Shown one piece after another: positions 1 through 7,622 of a stretch of 13,768 nt of DNA. The position numbers were made by a program, and so were the translations under genes. The DNA comes from an uncultured Collinsella sp. (GTDB lineage Bacteria > Actinomycetota > Coriobacteriia > Coriobacteriales > Coriobacteriaceae), in the NCBI GenBank assembly GCA_900547505.1, contig URGY01000030.1, forward strand, positions 1 to 13,768, in the 5' to 3' direction. The stretch's first letter is position 1; every line of letters starts with the position of its first letter. The notes below the pieces were generated by a model that saw nothing but the letters and a program-made list of their open reading frames with translations, searched no databases and was not told the origin of the DNA.

Positions 1-48
1 TCTACACAAGGCTATTCGTCGGCAGCGTCAGATGTGTATAAGAGACAG
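1..48 (+). other. Illumina Nextera adapter contamination (not genomic)
   Basis: Positions 1-7 (TCTACAC) are the 3' end of the Illumina P5 oligo. Positions 8-15 (AAGGCTAT) sit where the i5 index belongs. Positions 16-29 are the Nextera read-1 primer part, and 30-48 are the 19-base Tn5 mosaic end AGATGTGTATAAGAGACAG. All parts are contiguous and in the order found in a sequencing library. The contig therefore starts with untrimmed adapter, and genomic sequence begins at 49. Any protein reading through 49 on the minus strand picks up a false tail (LSLIHI). Confidence 0.98.
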
Positions 49-477
49 GATGTAGACATCGACCGGCAGAATCTTATCCGTGCCGCCCCAGACGCAGTAG
101 TTGTCGTAGAAGATGCCGCCGGTGCAGCCGCACGCGCCATAGGACACCACGATCTTGGGATCGGGTGCGGCCTCAAAGGCGCGCAGGGCCGGCATGCGCA
201 TGGCGCGCGTCACGGCACCGGTGTACAGCAGCACGTCGGCGTGACGGGGCGAGGGCACGACCTTGATGCCAAAGCGCTCGACGTCGAAGACGGGCGTGAT
301 GGAACCAAAGATCTCGATCTCGCAGCCGTTGCAGCCGCCGCAGTCAACACGGTAGACATACACCGAGCGCTTGATCTTCTTAAGAAGGGTCGCCTTGGCC
401 TTCTCGATGCTCTCGTCGAGCTCGATCTTGGTCGGGCGGTACTGAAGCCGCTCGGGCAAAAGCGTGGGTTCGGCCAT
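49..477 (-). CDS. hyfI: Hydrogenase-4 small subunit HyfI/HycG (NuoB-like), truncated at 3' end
   Basis: This is the electron-transfer small subunit of a group 4 [NiFe] hydrogenase. It should carry the proximal [4Fe-4S] cluster that feeds electrons to the NiFe site of HyfG. The 143 visible residues include [11 protein letters not shown] (Cys46, Cys49, Cys52), a TGAVTRAM segment (86-93) and YGACGCTGG (Cys116, Cys118), all typical of the NuoB/HycG family. From memory the E. coli proteins are about 250 residues, so roughly 100 are missing. The sequence stops at VDVYI, just before where the family has PGCPP with the last cluster cysteine. The cut is the contig end plus adapter, not a biological truncation. 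The start ATG (477) lies 2 bases after the hyfH stop, and the Shine-Dalgarno sequence AAGGAGGAG overlaps the end of hyfH, suggesting translational coupling. Confidence 0.93.
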
Positions 478-479
478 GG

Positions 480-1196
480 TTACTCCTCCTTCGTATCAAA
501 ATCCATGATGATGCCCTCGACCGGCGCAGGACCGGCGGGAATCTCGGGCGCATCGGGGTTGAGCTCGCGGTCGATATACTCCGGGTTCACGCCGTGACCG
601 CCCAGATACTCCATGCCGGGGCCCTGGGGCTCGCCGGACGCAAGCGTCTCGTTGGCAGCCATGCCGGCAGCGTTGCCGGTCTTTACGGCCGAGGCGGCGC
701 GCAGGGCGTCGAGCTCGCGCTTGCACTCCTGGCACATACCGACGGTACGGGCGGCCTGCTCGGCCTCCATGCCGCCGGCCTTTTGCAGCAGGCGCTTGGC
801 GTAGTCGATCTCCTTGTGCGGGGCAAACGGCTTGCCGCAACGCGAGCAGTGCTCGAGCGTGTAGACGCTCTTGCTGGTGAGGTCGTCCTTGCTCATGACG
901 GCCAGCTCAAACTCCTCGGTGAGCTTGATGGCCTCCATGGGGCAGGCCTCCTCGCAGCGGCCGCAAAAGATGCAGCGGCCGTAGTCGATCGACCAGGTAA
1001 TGGTATCGGCTGCAAGGTCGGTGTCCATACGAATGGCATCGGCCGGGCACGCCACGCCGCAGGCACCGCAGGCGATGCAAAGCTCGGCATTGTGCTCGGG
1101 CTTGCCGCGCATGTCCTTGTTGGTGGGAAACGGCGCAAACGGGTACTTGACCGTCGCGTCGCCGGCCTTGGCGTTAACCTTCCAAAGCTTCAGCAT
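480..1196 (-). CDS. hyfH: Formate hydrogenlyase ferredoxin-like subunit HyfH/HycF (NuoI-like)
   Basis: This 238-residue iron-sulfur protein should relay electrons between the HyfA/FdhF side and the HyfI-HyfG hydrogenase module on the cytoplasmic face. Two CxxCxxCxxxC motifs bind [4Fe-4S] clusters: Cys40/43/46/50 and Cys75/78/81/85. [18 protein letters not shown] (116-133) and MCQECKREL (154-162) add two CxxC pairs, also found in E. coli HycF, that could bind zinc or another metal. E. coli HycF/HyfH have about 180 residues, so the tail after about 167, rich in Gly, Pro and acidic residues, is an extension. I chose ATG 1196 because MLKLWK matches the family N-terminus and GAGGAGG lies just upstream. 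The longer open frame runs into hyfG. One base separates the hyfG stop from this start. Confidence 0.93.
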   Translation of the reverse strand: MLKLWKVNAKAGDATVKYPFAPFPTNKDMRGKPEHNAELCIACGACGVACPADAIRMDTDLAADTITWSIDYGRCIFCGRCEEACPMEAIKLTEEFELAVMSKDDLTSKSVYTLEHCSRCGKPFAPHKEIDYAKRLLQKAGGMEAEQAARTVGMCQECKRELDALRAASAVKTGNAAGMAANETLASGEPQGPGMEYLGGHGVNPEYIDRELNPDAPEIPAGPAPVEGIIMDFDTKEE

Positions 1197-1197
1197 A

Positions 1198-2970
1198 TTA
1201 GAGCGCCTCCTCATCGAGCGGAGCGGCCATGGTGCCCTCGCCCGCAAGCGGCGACTTGTCGCGCCAGACGTTCTCGAACTGCTCCTTGTCGAGCACGTGG
1301 TCGCGCTTGGCGGCGACATCGGTCACCGTCACGCGGTCGGTGCAGGAGTAGCACGGGTCGAGCGAACCGACGATCAGCGCCGCGTCGCCCACGGTGTTGC
1401 CGCGGAACATGTAGCGCAGGACCGGCCAGTTGCTGTACGTGGCGGCCTTGGCGCGCCAGCGGTAGCACTTCTGGTTGTTGCCGAGCATGGCCCAGTGCAC
1501 GTCCTCGCCGCGCGGTGCCTCGGTGGCGCCGATGGCGTACTTGTGCGGGGTGTACTCCCAATCCGTGGTGAGGATGGGGCCCGACGGGCAGTTCTCGAGC
1601 ATGGTCTCGATCATGTCGATCGAATCGTAGACCTCCTGAATGCGGACGGCGGTGCGGCCGAAGGCATCGCAGGTGTCTGCCGTTGCAGCATGCATCTTCT
1701 GAACATCCGGATCGGCGTAGCCGTCGAAGGGATGGTCAAAGCGCACATCGCGGGCATAGCCCGAGCCACGCATGAGCGGGCCGACCGGCGAGAAGTCGCG
1801 TGCGATCTTGCGGTCCAGAATGCCGATACCGCTCGTACGCTCAATAAAGTTGGGCGTGGAGAGCAAGACGTCGACGAGTTCCTGAACCTCGGAGCGCAGC
1901 TGGTGGATGGTCGTGAGCGTGGAAAGCTTCTGCTCGGCCAAAATGTCGCGACGCACGCCGCCGATCACGTTGAGGCCGTAGGTCTTGCGGTGACCGGAGA
2001 GCTTCTCGGCCAGGTCCATGGACTTCTCGCGGACGCGGAAGAACTGCTGGAAGCCGGAGTCGAAGCCCGTGTAGTGCGACGCCAGGCCAATGTTGAGCAG
2101 ATGCGAGTGCAGACGCTCGACCTCGAGCATGATGGCACGGATGTACTGGGCGCGCGGCGGGACATGAATGCCCTGGGCGCGCTCGACGGCCTCGGCATAA
2201 GCCACCGAGTGGGCGCAGCCGCAGATGCCGCAGATGCGGTCGGCGAGGAACGTCACAGCGTCATAGTTCAGGCGCGTCTCGGCGACCTTCTCCATGCCGC
2301 GGTGCACGTAGAACAGACGGTAGTCGGCGTCGACGATCGTCTCGCCCTCGACGAACAGGCGGAAGTGGCCGGGCTCGTCGGAGGTAATGTGCAACGGGCC
2401 CATGGGGACGAGCGTCGTCTCCTTGCCCTTGGTATCGGCCAAGAACTCATAGTTTTCCATTTCGCTCGCGGGAGCGGGACGGAAACGGTAATCCATGGAG
2501 TCCTTGCGCAGCGGGTACAGGCCGCTGGGCCAATCGTCGGGAAGCACCAGGCGACGGCGATCGGGCAGGCCCTCGGGGATCAGGCCGAACATGTCGCGCA
2601 GCTCGCGCTCGCCCCACACGCAGGCGGGGACGAACGGCGTCACGGACGGGAACGTCATCTTGGCGGGATCGACCTCGGTGCGCACGGTCACCCAACCGGG
2701 ATCCTCCCCCTCCATGGAGATGACATAGTACACGGCGTAACGGCCGCACAGGCTGCGCTCATCGTTGCCGATGATCACGGGAATCCAGCCGTAGCGCTCG
2801 TAGTACAGGTAGTGGACGGCCTCGGGCAGCTTGTCCTGCTTGACGGTGATCGTCAGCTGGTCCTCGCACTGCCATTCGACCTTCTCGATAGCGCCCGGCA
2901 CTGCAGCACGCAGGGCCTCGACGTGGCTTTCGCAGCGACGAGCGTAGTCCTTCTTTTCAGGTTCTGCCAT
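1198..2970 (-). CDS. hyfG: [NiFe] hydrogenase large subunit HyfG/HycE (NuoC-NuoD fusion)
   Basis: This is the catalytic subunit of the hydrogenase, reducing protons to H2 (or the reverse) at a NiFe(CN)2CO centre. It has 590 residues against about 555-570 in E. coli HycE/HyfG. Residues 1 to about 165 are a NuoC-like domain ending in ERELRDMFGL...LVLPDDWPSGLYPLRKD. Residues from about 190 form the NuoD-like catalytic domain. All four NiFe ligands are present: Cys247 and Cys250 in RICGICGCAHS, and Cys540 and Cys543 in DPCYSCTDR. After Arg546 comes a 44-residue tail. The family removes such a tail with an endopeptidase (HycI in E. coli) after nickel insertion, cutting at the equivalent Arg. Maturation should therefore need a HycI-like protease, which is not in the window. 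The start lies 4 bases after the hyfF stop, with GAGGTG about 12 bases upstream, a weaker ribosome site than its neighbours. Confidence 0.96.
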   Translation of the reverse strand: MAEPEKKDYARRCESHVEALRAAVPGAIEKVEWQCEDQLTITVKQDKLPEAVHYLYYERYGWIPVIIGNDERSLCGRYAVYYVISMEGEDPGWVTVRTEVDPAKMTFPSVTPFVPACVWGERELRDMFGLIPEGLPDRRRLVLPDDWPSGLYPLRKDSMDYRFRPAPASEMENYEFLADTKGKETTLVPMGPLHITSDEPGHFRLFVEGETIVDADYRLFYVHRGMEKVAETRLNYDAVTFLADRICGICGCAHSVAYAEAVERAQGIHVPPRAQYIRAIMLEVERLHSHLLNIGLASHYTGFDSGFQQFFRVREKSMDLAEKLSGHRKTYGLNVIGGVRRDILAEQKLSTLTTIHQLRSEVQELVDVLLSTPNFIERTSGIGILDRKIARDFSPVGPLMRGSGYARDVRFDHPFDGYADPDVQKMHAATADTCDAFGRTAVRIQEVYDSIDMIETMLENCPSGPILTTDWEYTPHKYAIGATEAPRGEDVHWAMLGNNQKCYRWRAKAATYSNWPVLRYMFRGNTVGDAALIVGSLDPCYSCTDRVTVTDVAAKRDHVLDKEQFENVWRDKSPLAGEGTMAAPLDEEAL

Positions 2971-2974
2971 GGTG

Positions 2975-4540
2975 CTAATTCACCTCACTTGTCTTGGTCT
3001 GGGAACTGAACACCATGCGGTAGAGAGGGGCCTCGTGGAGCTCTTCGACGCTCTGGTTCAAAACGACGGACGTTGCATCCTCGACGCCGCTCGTGATGGC
3101 GACCGGGGTGGCGATACCGAACCACATGACCACGATCGCGAGGGCGATCTCGGGGATGATCATGAGGGCGGGCACCTCGTGGCGCTTCATGCCCTCGGGC
3201 GCCTTGCCGAAGATGGACTTGAGCGCGATGCCGGTAAGGGCAAAGTACACGCCGGTGAGGCCAATGGCCACGAGCACGACCACCCAGATGGGACCGGACT
3301 GGACGCCGGCCACGAAGGTGAGGAACTCGGAGATGAACAGGGCGAACGGCGGGAAGGCGGCGAGCGCGAGCAGGGCGATGATGGTGAGCGCTGCCGTGAC
3401 GGGAGCGATCTCGACGACGCCCTTGATCTTGTTCAGGTCGCGGGTGTGGTAGATGTGCTGGATGTTACCGGCCATGCAGAAGGCGAGCGCCTTCGTGAAG
3501 CCGTGGAAGATGCAGTGCAGCAGGCAGGCGGCGATACCGAGCGGGCCACCGATACCCAGGCACAGCGCGACCACGCCGACGTTGTCGACGGAGGAGTACG
3601 CGAAGCGGCGCTTGATATCGTCCTGCTTGAAGATGCACAGGGCAGCCACCAGGATGGACAGCGTGCCCAGGATGAGCAGGAGCGTTCGCGGATAGGTGTC
3701 GCCCACCGTGATGATGGACAGGGAGTAGAAGCGGATGATCACCAGCATGGCGCACTTGAGCAGCACGCCCGAGAGCAGCGCGGAGACCGGGCTCGGAGCC
3801 TGGGAGTGCGCGTCGGGCAGCCAGGTGTGCATGGGGAACAGGCCCGCCTTGGTGCCGAAGCCGATGACGATGAACGCGAACGCGAGGCGCACGAGCATCG
3901 GGTCGAACTGGTCGGCGTAGGGCATGATGGAGGTGAGGAAGGCGGCCTCATGCGCGTTGGGCATGATATCGGCGGCGTTCGCGTAGATGAGCAGCGTGCC
4001 GAACAGGCCGAAGGCCACACCGGCGGTGCAGACCATCGCGTACTTCCAAGACGCCTCGAGCGCCTGCTTGTTCTTGTAGATGCCCACGAGGAACACGGTC
4101 GACAGCGTAGTGGCCTCGACCGCCGCCCAGGTGAGGATGATGTTGTTGGACAGGCAGGCGAGCAGCATCGTGAAGACGAACAGGCTGAACAGCGCGTAGT
4201 ACTGCTTGGTGCGCTCGGCCGGCATGGTCTTCTCCTCGATATCGATCTTGATATAGGAGATGGAGTACACGCCGGTGATGAACCCGATGATGCCTACCAG
4301 AAGGACGAAGATCGACGAGAGCGAATCGAGATGGAGCCACAGGCCCAAAGCGTCGATATTCTGCCCGCTCGAGAGCATGGTTCCCGCGGTGACGACCGAA
4401 AGGACAAGGGTCGCCGCGACGGAGATGGTGTTGAGCCCCGCGAAGACGTTGTAGGACGTCGTCTTGGGGAGCGCAGCCATAATCAGGGAGAACACGAGAG
4501 GACAAGCGAGCAGGGCGACCGTCAGCATTGAAACATCCAT
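2975..4540 (-). CDS. hyfF: Hydrogenase-4 membrane subunit HyfF (antiporter-like, NuoN/NuoM-type)
   Basis: A 521-residue polytopic membrane protein, close to E. coli HyfF in length (about 526) and in operon position. It belongs to the Mrp/complex I antiporter-like family and should form one of three proton channels in the membrane arm. The charged channel residues are visible: Glu142 in TWAAVEATTLS, Lys231 in GFGTKAGLFPMHTWLPDAH, Lys262 in SGVLLKCAM, His346 and Lys350 in LHCIFHGFTKALAF, and Glu405 in FPPFALFISEFL. HyfF is absent from the simpler FHL-1 (Hyc) complex and so marks this operon as Hyf-type. Three bases separate the hyfE stop from its ATG, with AAGGGG upstream. Pumping activity is inferred, not shown. 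Confidence 0.93.
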   Translation of the reverse strand: MDVSMLTVALLACPLVFSLIMAALPKTTSYNVFAGLNTISVAATLVLSVVTAGTMLSSGQNIDALGLWLHLDSLSSIFVLLVGIIGFITGVYSISYIKIDIEEKTMPAERTKQYYALFSLFVFTMLLACLSNNIILTWAAVEATTLSTVFLVGIYKNKQALEASWKYAMVCTAGVAFGLFGTLLIYANAADIMPNAHEAAFLTSIMPYADQFDPMLVRLAFAFIVIGFGTKAGLFPMHTWLPDAHSQAPSPVSALLSGVLLKCAMLVIIRFYSLSIITVGDTYPRTLLLILGTLSILVAALCIFKQDDIKRRFAYSSVDNVGVVALCLGIGGPLGIAACLLHCIFHGFTKALAFCMAGNIQHIYHTRDLNKIKGVVEIAPVTAALTIIALLALAAFPPFALFISEFLTFVAGVQSGPIWVVVLVAIGLTGVYFALTGIALKSIFGKAPEGMKRHEVPALMIIPEIALAIVVMWFGIATPVAITSGVEDATSVVLNQSVEELHEAPLYRMVFSSQTKTSEVN

Positions 4541-4543
4541 GGC

Positions 4544-5197
4544 CTACCCCTTCAATTCGGTCAGGTCGTGGGAGTCGAGCGACTTGGTGTCGTTCCAAAT
4601 CCTCACGACGACGGCGGACATGATGATGACGGCGAAGATGGCGTCGGTGGCGATGCCGATCTCGATGATCTCGGGGGCCGTGGGCGCGAGCAGAGCGAGC
4701 GTCACGTGGCTACCGTTCTCCATAAGGCAGTACCCGAAGATCTGCTTGAGGATGTTGCGCTGGGAGATGATGCACGTGAGGCCGACGAAGAAGTGCGCGA
4801 AGCTGATGGCGAGGGCCGGAGTGGCCACCTCGGCGGTGGGCAGGCTCAGGCGCGTGACCACCGCGAAGCAGACGGCCACCTCCAGACCGGTGAGGATGAT
4901 GGTCCAGGCCGGCTTGATGGAGGAGGTCAGCGTGCTATCGGCAGGCGAACCCATCTTCTTGTAGGCACGGTTGAGAATGAACGGAACGAGGATCACCTTG
5001 GTGACGAAGGCCGACGCGGCCCACATGAGAAGCTCGGTGGCACCGGTGGTGAGGCCCAGGGTGAGCAGCACGCCCACCAGGACAACCGACTGGATCCCGT
5101 ACCACTTGATGGCGGACGGGATGGTCTTCGAGACGACCACCATGGTGGAGGTCACGATCAGAAGACCGCCCAGGATATTGACTAACGAATAACCCAT
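4544..5197 (-). CDS. hyfE: Hydrogenase-4 membrane subunit HyfE (NuoK-like)
   Basis: A 217-residue, highly hydrophobic protein with about six or seven predicted membrane helices, matching E. coli HyfE (about 216 residues) in length and position. The C-terminal half resembles NuoK: RNILKQIFGYCLMENGSHVTLALL (148-170) carries Glu160 inside the membrane, followed by Glu177 and Glu179 near the next helix. In the complex I family such glutamates link the quinone- or hydrogenase-proximal module to the antiporter-like subunits. HyfE is characteristic of Hyf-type hydrogenases and has no counterpart in Hyc. The ATG is preceded by a very strong TAGGAGGTAGGAC, in which the hyfD stop codon directly adjoins the Shine-Dalgarno, so ribosomes ending hyfD could restart here. 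Confidence 0.9.
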   Translation of the reverse strand: MGYSLVNILGGLLIVTSTMVVVSKTIPSAIKWYGIQSVVLVGVLLTLGLTTGATELLMWAASAFVTKVILVPFILNRAYKKMGSPADSTLTSSIKPAWTIILTGLEVAVCFAVVTRLSLPTAEVATPALAISFAHFFVGLTCIISQRNILKQIFGYCLMENGSHVTLALLAPTAPEIIEIGIATDAIFAVIIMSAVVVRIWNDTKSLDSHDLTELKG

Positions 5198-5207
5198 GTC
5201 CTACCTC

Positions 5208-6665
5208 CTAACCCATCCAACTAGAGGACAGAGGACCGGCGACGACGACCATGATCATGAGGACGACGAACACGAACGCCATGGCGCGCGGAAGGGGCTG
5301 GCCGGCGGCCACGGTCTCGCTCGGCTCACCGGGCAGGACCTTACCCATCCAACGCAGGAACCATGCGAAGGTGGCGACGGTCTCGACGACCATGACGCAC
5401 ACGAGGACAAAGATGACCGTGTTCGTAGCACCAACCGCGAAGCCACCGGAAATGATCTGGAACTTGGAAAAGAACGTGCTCATGGGGGGCACGCCGGCGA
5501 TAGCGGTCGCGGCGACCGCAAAGCCCACGCCCGTGACCGGGTACTTCTTCATGAGGCCCTGGATCTTGGGCAGCATACGGGTTCCCAACGTGAAGCTGAG
5601 AGAGCCAGCGATGAGGAAGAACAGGGTCTTGGTGAACGCGTGGTTGAAGATGTGCTCGACGGCGCCGTTAAACGCCATCTGGCTTCCGAACACGGAGAGG
5701 CCCAGGCCAAAGAACACGTAGGCGAGCTGCGCGATCGTCGAGAAGGCGAGCAGGCGCTTCATATCCTTCTGGGGCAGGTACATGAGGAAGCCGAAGAGCA
5801 TGGTCACGACGGCGTCGATGATGGCGACCCAACCGACGATCTCGGGGATATCGCCGGCGCTCGCAAGAGCGCGGGCGAACACGCACACGCCGACCTTAAC
5901 CATGGACGCGCCATGAAGGTAGGCGGAAACGGGCGTGGGGGCCTCCATTGCGGAGGGCAGCCACATGTAGAGCGGGAACTGGGCGGACTTGGCCCAAGCA
6001 GCGAACAGGATGAGCAGCAGCACGACGGTCTTCATACCGGAATCGAGCTGGGAGATCGCGCTCAGCGCGAACGTGCCGGTTCCGGCGAACAGGAAGGCCG
6101 CGCCGATGTAGAGTCCCAGAGCGCCGATATGGGTGATGATGAGCGCCTTCATACCGGCCTTCTTGGCCGTGGGCGTCATGTAGTAGCTGATGAGGCCCCA
6201 GGAGCACACACCGGTGATCTCGAAGAAAACGAGCTGGCCGACGATGGTGGAGCTGTAGGCGAGACCGGCCATGGCGCCGATGAACGTGGAGAAGTACACG
6301 TAGAAGCGACGACGGGGCGCGTCGGGATGCTCCTTATTCTTATCGCTCATGTACGGGAACGAATAGATGACGACGAGCAGGCCGATAGCGACGAACGCGG
6401 GTGCGAGCAGCGTGCTCATCCGGTCGAATATGAAGCCCATGACCAAGGTCTGGCCCATACTCGCCCAGGTTACATCGACCGCGTTCATGCCGTTTCCGGC
6501 AAACGTCGCGGCCAAGCCAACGGAAGCGACCGTGGCGATGCCGCCGGCAAAGGCGCAGATCCATTTAGCGTAGGGACGCGGCAGCATGACGATGAGCAGG
6601 GAGCCCAGCATGGGGACGGCGATCGCCACCATGGCAAAGAGGGACAAGCTCGATTCGATTGACAT
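5208..6665 (-). CDS. hyfD: Hydrogenase-4 membrane subunit HyfD (antiporter-like)
   Basis: A 485-residue polytopic membrane protein of the NuoL/M/N and Mrp antiporter family; E. coli HyfD has about 479 residues. Channel residues are kept: Glu149 in FFEITGVCSWGL, Lys226 in WAKSAQFPLYMWLPSAMEAPTPVSA, Lys257 in HGASMVKVG, His342 and Lys346 in IFNHAFTKTLFFLIAG, and Lys401 in GVPPMSTFFSKF. This last helix carries Lys, whereas HyfB and HyfF carry Glu at the matching place, as if HyfD were the terminal, NuoL-like or otherwise distinct channel. The ATG follows AAGGGAG by five bases and lies 16 bases after the hyfC stop. Present only in the Hyf-type complex, it supports assignment as FHL-2. Confidence 0.92.
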   Translation of the reverse strand: MSIESSLSLFAMVAIAVPMLGSLLIVMLPRPYAKWICAFAGGIATVASVGLAATFAGNGMNAVDVTWASMGQTLVMGFIFDRMSTLLAPAFVAIGLLVVIYSFPYMSDKNKEHPDAPRRRFYVYFSTFIGAMAGLAYSSTIVGQLVFFEITGVCSWGLISYYMTPTAKKAGMKALIITHIGALGLYIGAAFLFAGTGTFALSAISQLDSGMKTVVLLLILFAAWAKSAQFPLYMWLPSAMEAPTPVSAYLHGASMVKVGVCVFARALASAGDIPEIVGWVAIIDAVVTMLFGFLMYLPQKDMKRLLAFSTIAQLAYVFFGLGLSVFGSQMAFNGAVEHIFNHAFTKTLFFLIAGSLSFTLGTRMLPKIQGLMKKYPVTGVGFAVAATAIAGVPPMSTFFSKFQIISGGFAVGATNTVIFVLVCVMVVETVATFAWFLRWMGKVLPGEPSETVAAGQPLPRAMAFVFVVLMIMVVVAGPLSSSWMG

Positions 6666-6681
6666 AGTTTCTCCCTTCTCC

Positions 6682-7605
6682 CTACACGCCTACGACGACG
6701 AAGACGAACGCGAGGACCGCGATGCCGACGACGGCCCAGGTCTGGTTACCGAGCACCTTGAAGCGCGAACGGGAAACGGAGTTCTCGAGCACGCCGCAGA
6801 CGACGAAATCGACCAGGCACTTGACGAGGAAGACGACGGCGCCCACGAGAGCGGTGACACCGATGGTCGCGGGCTCTCCCCAGGGGATGAAGATGGAGGT
6901 GAACCAAGCGACGACCACGACCTGCTTCATGCCCATGGCGAGCTTCATCATGGCCAGGGACGGGCCGGAGAGCTCGGCGAGCGGGCCCTCCTGGAGCTCC
7001 TGCTCGGCTTCGGCCTGATCGAACGGAAGCTTGCCGAGCTCCATATAGCAGGCGGCCGCGAAGGCGACGCCGGCGAGGATGACGGCGACGACGCTCGAGA
7101 CGTTGCCCGTAACGATGTGCTGACCCATGGTCGCAATGTCCGTGGAGCCGCACACGATGGCGACGGTAAACAGCGCGATGAGCATGGACGGCTCGATGAG
7201 CACGCTCATGAGGAGCTCGCGGATACCGCCGAAGCCCGCGTAGGCGTTGGAGGAATCCACGCCGGACAGCGCGAAGAAGAAGCGGGACAGCGCGAGCGCG
7301 TACATGATGGTGATGGCGTCACCAAAGACGGGCATGGGGCTCTCGAGCGTGAACATGGGCAGGCCCATGGCGAGCATGAACGACACCGCGAGGAACAGCG
7401 GCGGCATGATGCGCAGCACGAAGCTCGAGTCGGAACTCACGGACTCGGGACGCGCCATGAGCTTCGCGAGGTCCCGGTAATCCTGAAGGATGGACGGACC
7501 GCGGCGATTGTGCATCTTCGCGCGAATCACACGGGCGAGGCCGGAGAAGAAGGGCGCGACCAGCATGACCACGAGGCCCTGCGCTATCGCAAGAACGATG
7601 TTCAT
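6682..7605 (-). CDS. hyfC: Formate hydrogenlyase membrane anchor HyfC/HycD (NuoH-like)
   Basis: A 307-residue membrane protein, the same length as E. coli HycD. It corresponds to NuoH of complex I and should dock the soluble hydrogenase module on the membrane and link it to the antiporter-like chain. Family signatures seen: RRGPSILQDYRDLAKLM (34-50) on the first cytoplasmic loop, FFFALSGVDSSNAYAGFGGIRE (109-130), and GKLPFDQAEAEQELQEGP (191-208), the charged loop that in NuoH faces the quinone or hydrogenase interface. The start has GGAGAGGATATT just upstream and lies 17 bases after the hyfB stop. The family call is firm. HycD and HyfC cannot be told apart by this gene alone; the Hyf name rests on the neighbours. 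Confidence 0.93.
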   Translation of the reverse strand: MNIVLAIAQGLVVMLVAPFFSGLARVIRAKMHNRRGPSILQDYRDLAKLMARPESVSSDSSFVLRIMPPLFLAVSFMLAMGLPMFTLESPMPVFGDAITIMYALALSRFFFALSGVDSSNAYAGFGGIRELLMSVLIEPSMLIALFTVAIVCGSTDIATMGQHIVTGNVSSVVAVILAGVAFAAACYMELGKLPFDQAEAEQELQEGPLAELSGPSLAMMKLAMGMKQVVVVAWFTSIFIPWGEPATIGVTALVGAVVFLVKCLVDFVVCGVLENSVSRSRFKVLGNQTWAVVGIAVLAFVFVVVGV

Positions 7606-7622
7606 AATATCCTCTCCCCTCT

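Noticed and set aside
28..48. C-terminal residues LSLIHI of the hyfI frame
   Set aside because: They are translated from the Nextera mosaic end, not from the genome.
1197..1319. Longer N-terminus of HyfH starting at 1319
   Set aside because: It overlaps the end of hyfG in another frame and is Ser/Arg-rich shadow sequence. The family start MLKLWK at 1196 has a strong ribosome site.
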